64,000 bases of DNA from Novosphingobium sp. 28-62-57 (lineage in GTDB: Bacteria > Pseudomonadota > Alphaproteobacteria > Sphingomonadales > Sphingomonadaceae). The stretch is taken from the NCBI GenBank assembly GCA_002256985.1, contig NCGO01000006.1, positions 1 through 64,000 of the forward strand. Reading direction: 5' to 3'. Below, piece by piece: positions 63,309-64,000 of this stretch (positions are counted from its first letter, which is position 1; each line of letters begins with the position of its first letter). Below the pieces are notes generated by a model that was given only the letters and a program-made list of their open reading frames with translations, was not told the DNA's origin and ran no database searches. A program made the translations under genes and the position numbers.

Positions 63309-64000
63309 ATGGACGAGGTCACCCTCTACCACTGGGAACCGAATGCCAACTCAGGCAAGCCCATGCTTGCGCTGATGGAAAAGGGCGTGCCTTTTTCCAG
63401 CCATTACATCGATATGCTGCAGTTCGATCAGCACAAGCCGGAATACCTTGCGATCAATCCGCAAGGCACGATTCCGGCGATGGTTCATAACGCCAATGGC
63501 CAAAGACGCGTGCTCACCGAAAGCACCGCGATCATGGAATACGTGAACGACTGCTTTGCCGGGCCAGACCTGATGCCCGCCGATGCGCAGGACAGCTGGC
63601 GCGTGCGCTGGTGGATGAAGTTCATGGACCAGTGGCTTGGCCCCAGCTTCTCGATGATCGGGTGGAGCGTGTTCGTCGGCCCGATGGTGCGCCAGCGCGA
63701 TCCCGCCGAGCTCGATGCCGCGATTGAACGCATCCCGTTGCCCGAACGCCGCGTTGCGTGGCGCAAGGCGATCAGCGGGAATTTCTCGGACAGCGAAATG
63801 GCCGAAAGCCGCCGCCGCGTGAGTCTGGGCATTGCCAAGCTGGAAGAGGAACTGGGCAAGCGGCCCTATGTCGGATCGGATCAGTACACGCTGGCTGACA
63901 TCAACATCTTCAACAGCACCTATTCGCTCCCGCTGTCGCAACCCGATCTGGCGGGCAAGGACAAGACGCCGAACATCATGCGCTGGCTCAAGCGCGTCTA
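63309..64000 (+). CDS. LigF-like glutathione S-transferase, cut by window end
   Basis: At least 230 residues; the end is missing. It opens MDEVTLYHWEPNANSGKPML with EKGVPFSSHYID and NPQGTIPAM, and has a TESTAIMEYV segment. The C-terminal part holds WRVRWWMKFMDQW, SMIGW and YTLADINIFN. This pattern is that of beta-etherase-type GSTs such as LigF, which use glutathione to cleave aryl ether bonds. It is preceded by GAGAGAGG and a palindromic operator candidate. Placement after an aromatic-oxidation operon supports that role. Confidence 0.82.
   Translation, partial: MDEVTLYHWEPNANSGKPMLALMEKGVPFSSHYIDMLQFDQHKPEYLAINPQGTIPAMVHNANGQRRVLTESTAIMEYVNDCFAGPDLMPADAQDSWRVRWWMKFMDQWLGPSFSMIGWSVFVGPMVRQRDPAELDAAIERIPLPERRVAWRKAISGNFSDSEMAESRRRVSLGIAKLEEELGKRPYVGSDQYTLADINIFNSTYSLPLSQPDLAGKDKTPNIMRWLKRV

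Overview
The window is GC-rich, densely packed bacterial chromosome with many 1-4 nt start/stop overlaps. Gene content points to an alphaproteobacterium of the Sphingomonadales, probably Novosphingobium-like. Evidence: a ChvGI-HprK-EIIA-HPr incomplete PTS locus next to pckA, TorF-type porins, a cnrYXH-like regulator beside copABCD, bchE/bchJ with a PpsR-type box, a LigF-like glutathione transferase, and five families of intergenic palindromic repeats. The genus is inference; no rRNA or other species marker is present.

Layout. 0-9.5 kb: initiator tRNA, acetyl-CoA synthetase, an OmpR/EnvZ-type two-component pair, a beta-carbonic anhydrase/SulP transporter operon, and two outer-membrane protein genes sharing a leader. 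9.5-15 kb: secreted M1 peptidase, a DUF6702-like protein, and a bchE-bchJ operon detached from any other photosynthesis gene seen here. 15-18.3 kb: a three-gene cassette of unknown function. 18.3-25 kb: SDR, TelA/XpaC-like pair, PHA-system protein, DUF2721 protein, and a D-aminoacylase plus Tat-exported racemase operon. 25-30.6 kb: divergent copper locus, with anti-sigma, CnrX-like sensor, ECF sigma, copA and copB on the minus strand and copC, copD on the plus strand, separated by two matching candidate ECF promoters.

30.6-38.8 kb: VOC protein and S-formylglutathione hydrolase, alpha/beta hydrolase, an AT-rich island carrying a Cys-rich secreted protein and a DsbA-like oxidoreductase, then pirin, NUDIX, BolA/J-domain and FHA-cyclase genes. 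38.8-45.4 kb: pckA and the ChvI-ChvG-HprK-RapZ-EIIA-HPr block coupling envelope signalling, carbon metabolism and PTS phosphorylation. 45.4-56.6 kb: housekeeping (rRNA/tRNA methylation, rmuC, def, recR, fmt, truA, cobS) with GST and small envelope proteins; a palindromic repeat sits in frame inside fmt.

56.6-64 kb: a probable aromatic or alcohol oxidation cluster. It has a quinohemoprotein dehydrogenase, a 4-cresol dehydrogenase/vanillyl-alcohol oxidase-type flavoprotein with its own cytochrome c, a small Tat-exported protein, DUF3237 and SnoaL-like proteins, and a LigF-like GST cut by the window end. Periplasmic oxidation feeding electrons to c-type cytochromes, followed by glutathione-dependent ether cleavage, is a plausible joint role but is inferred from family and order.
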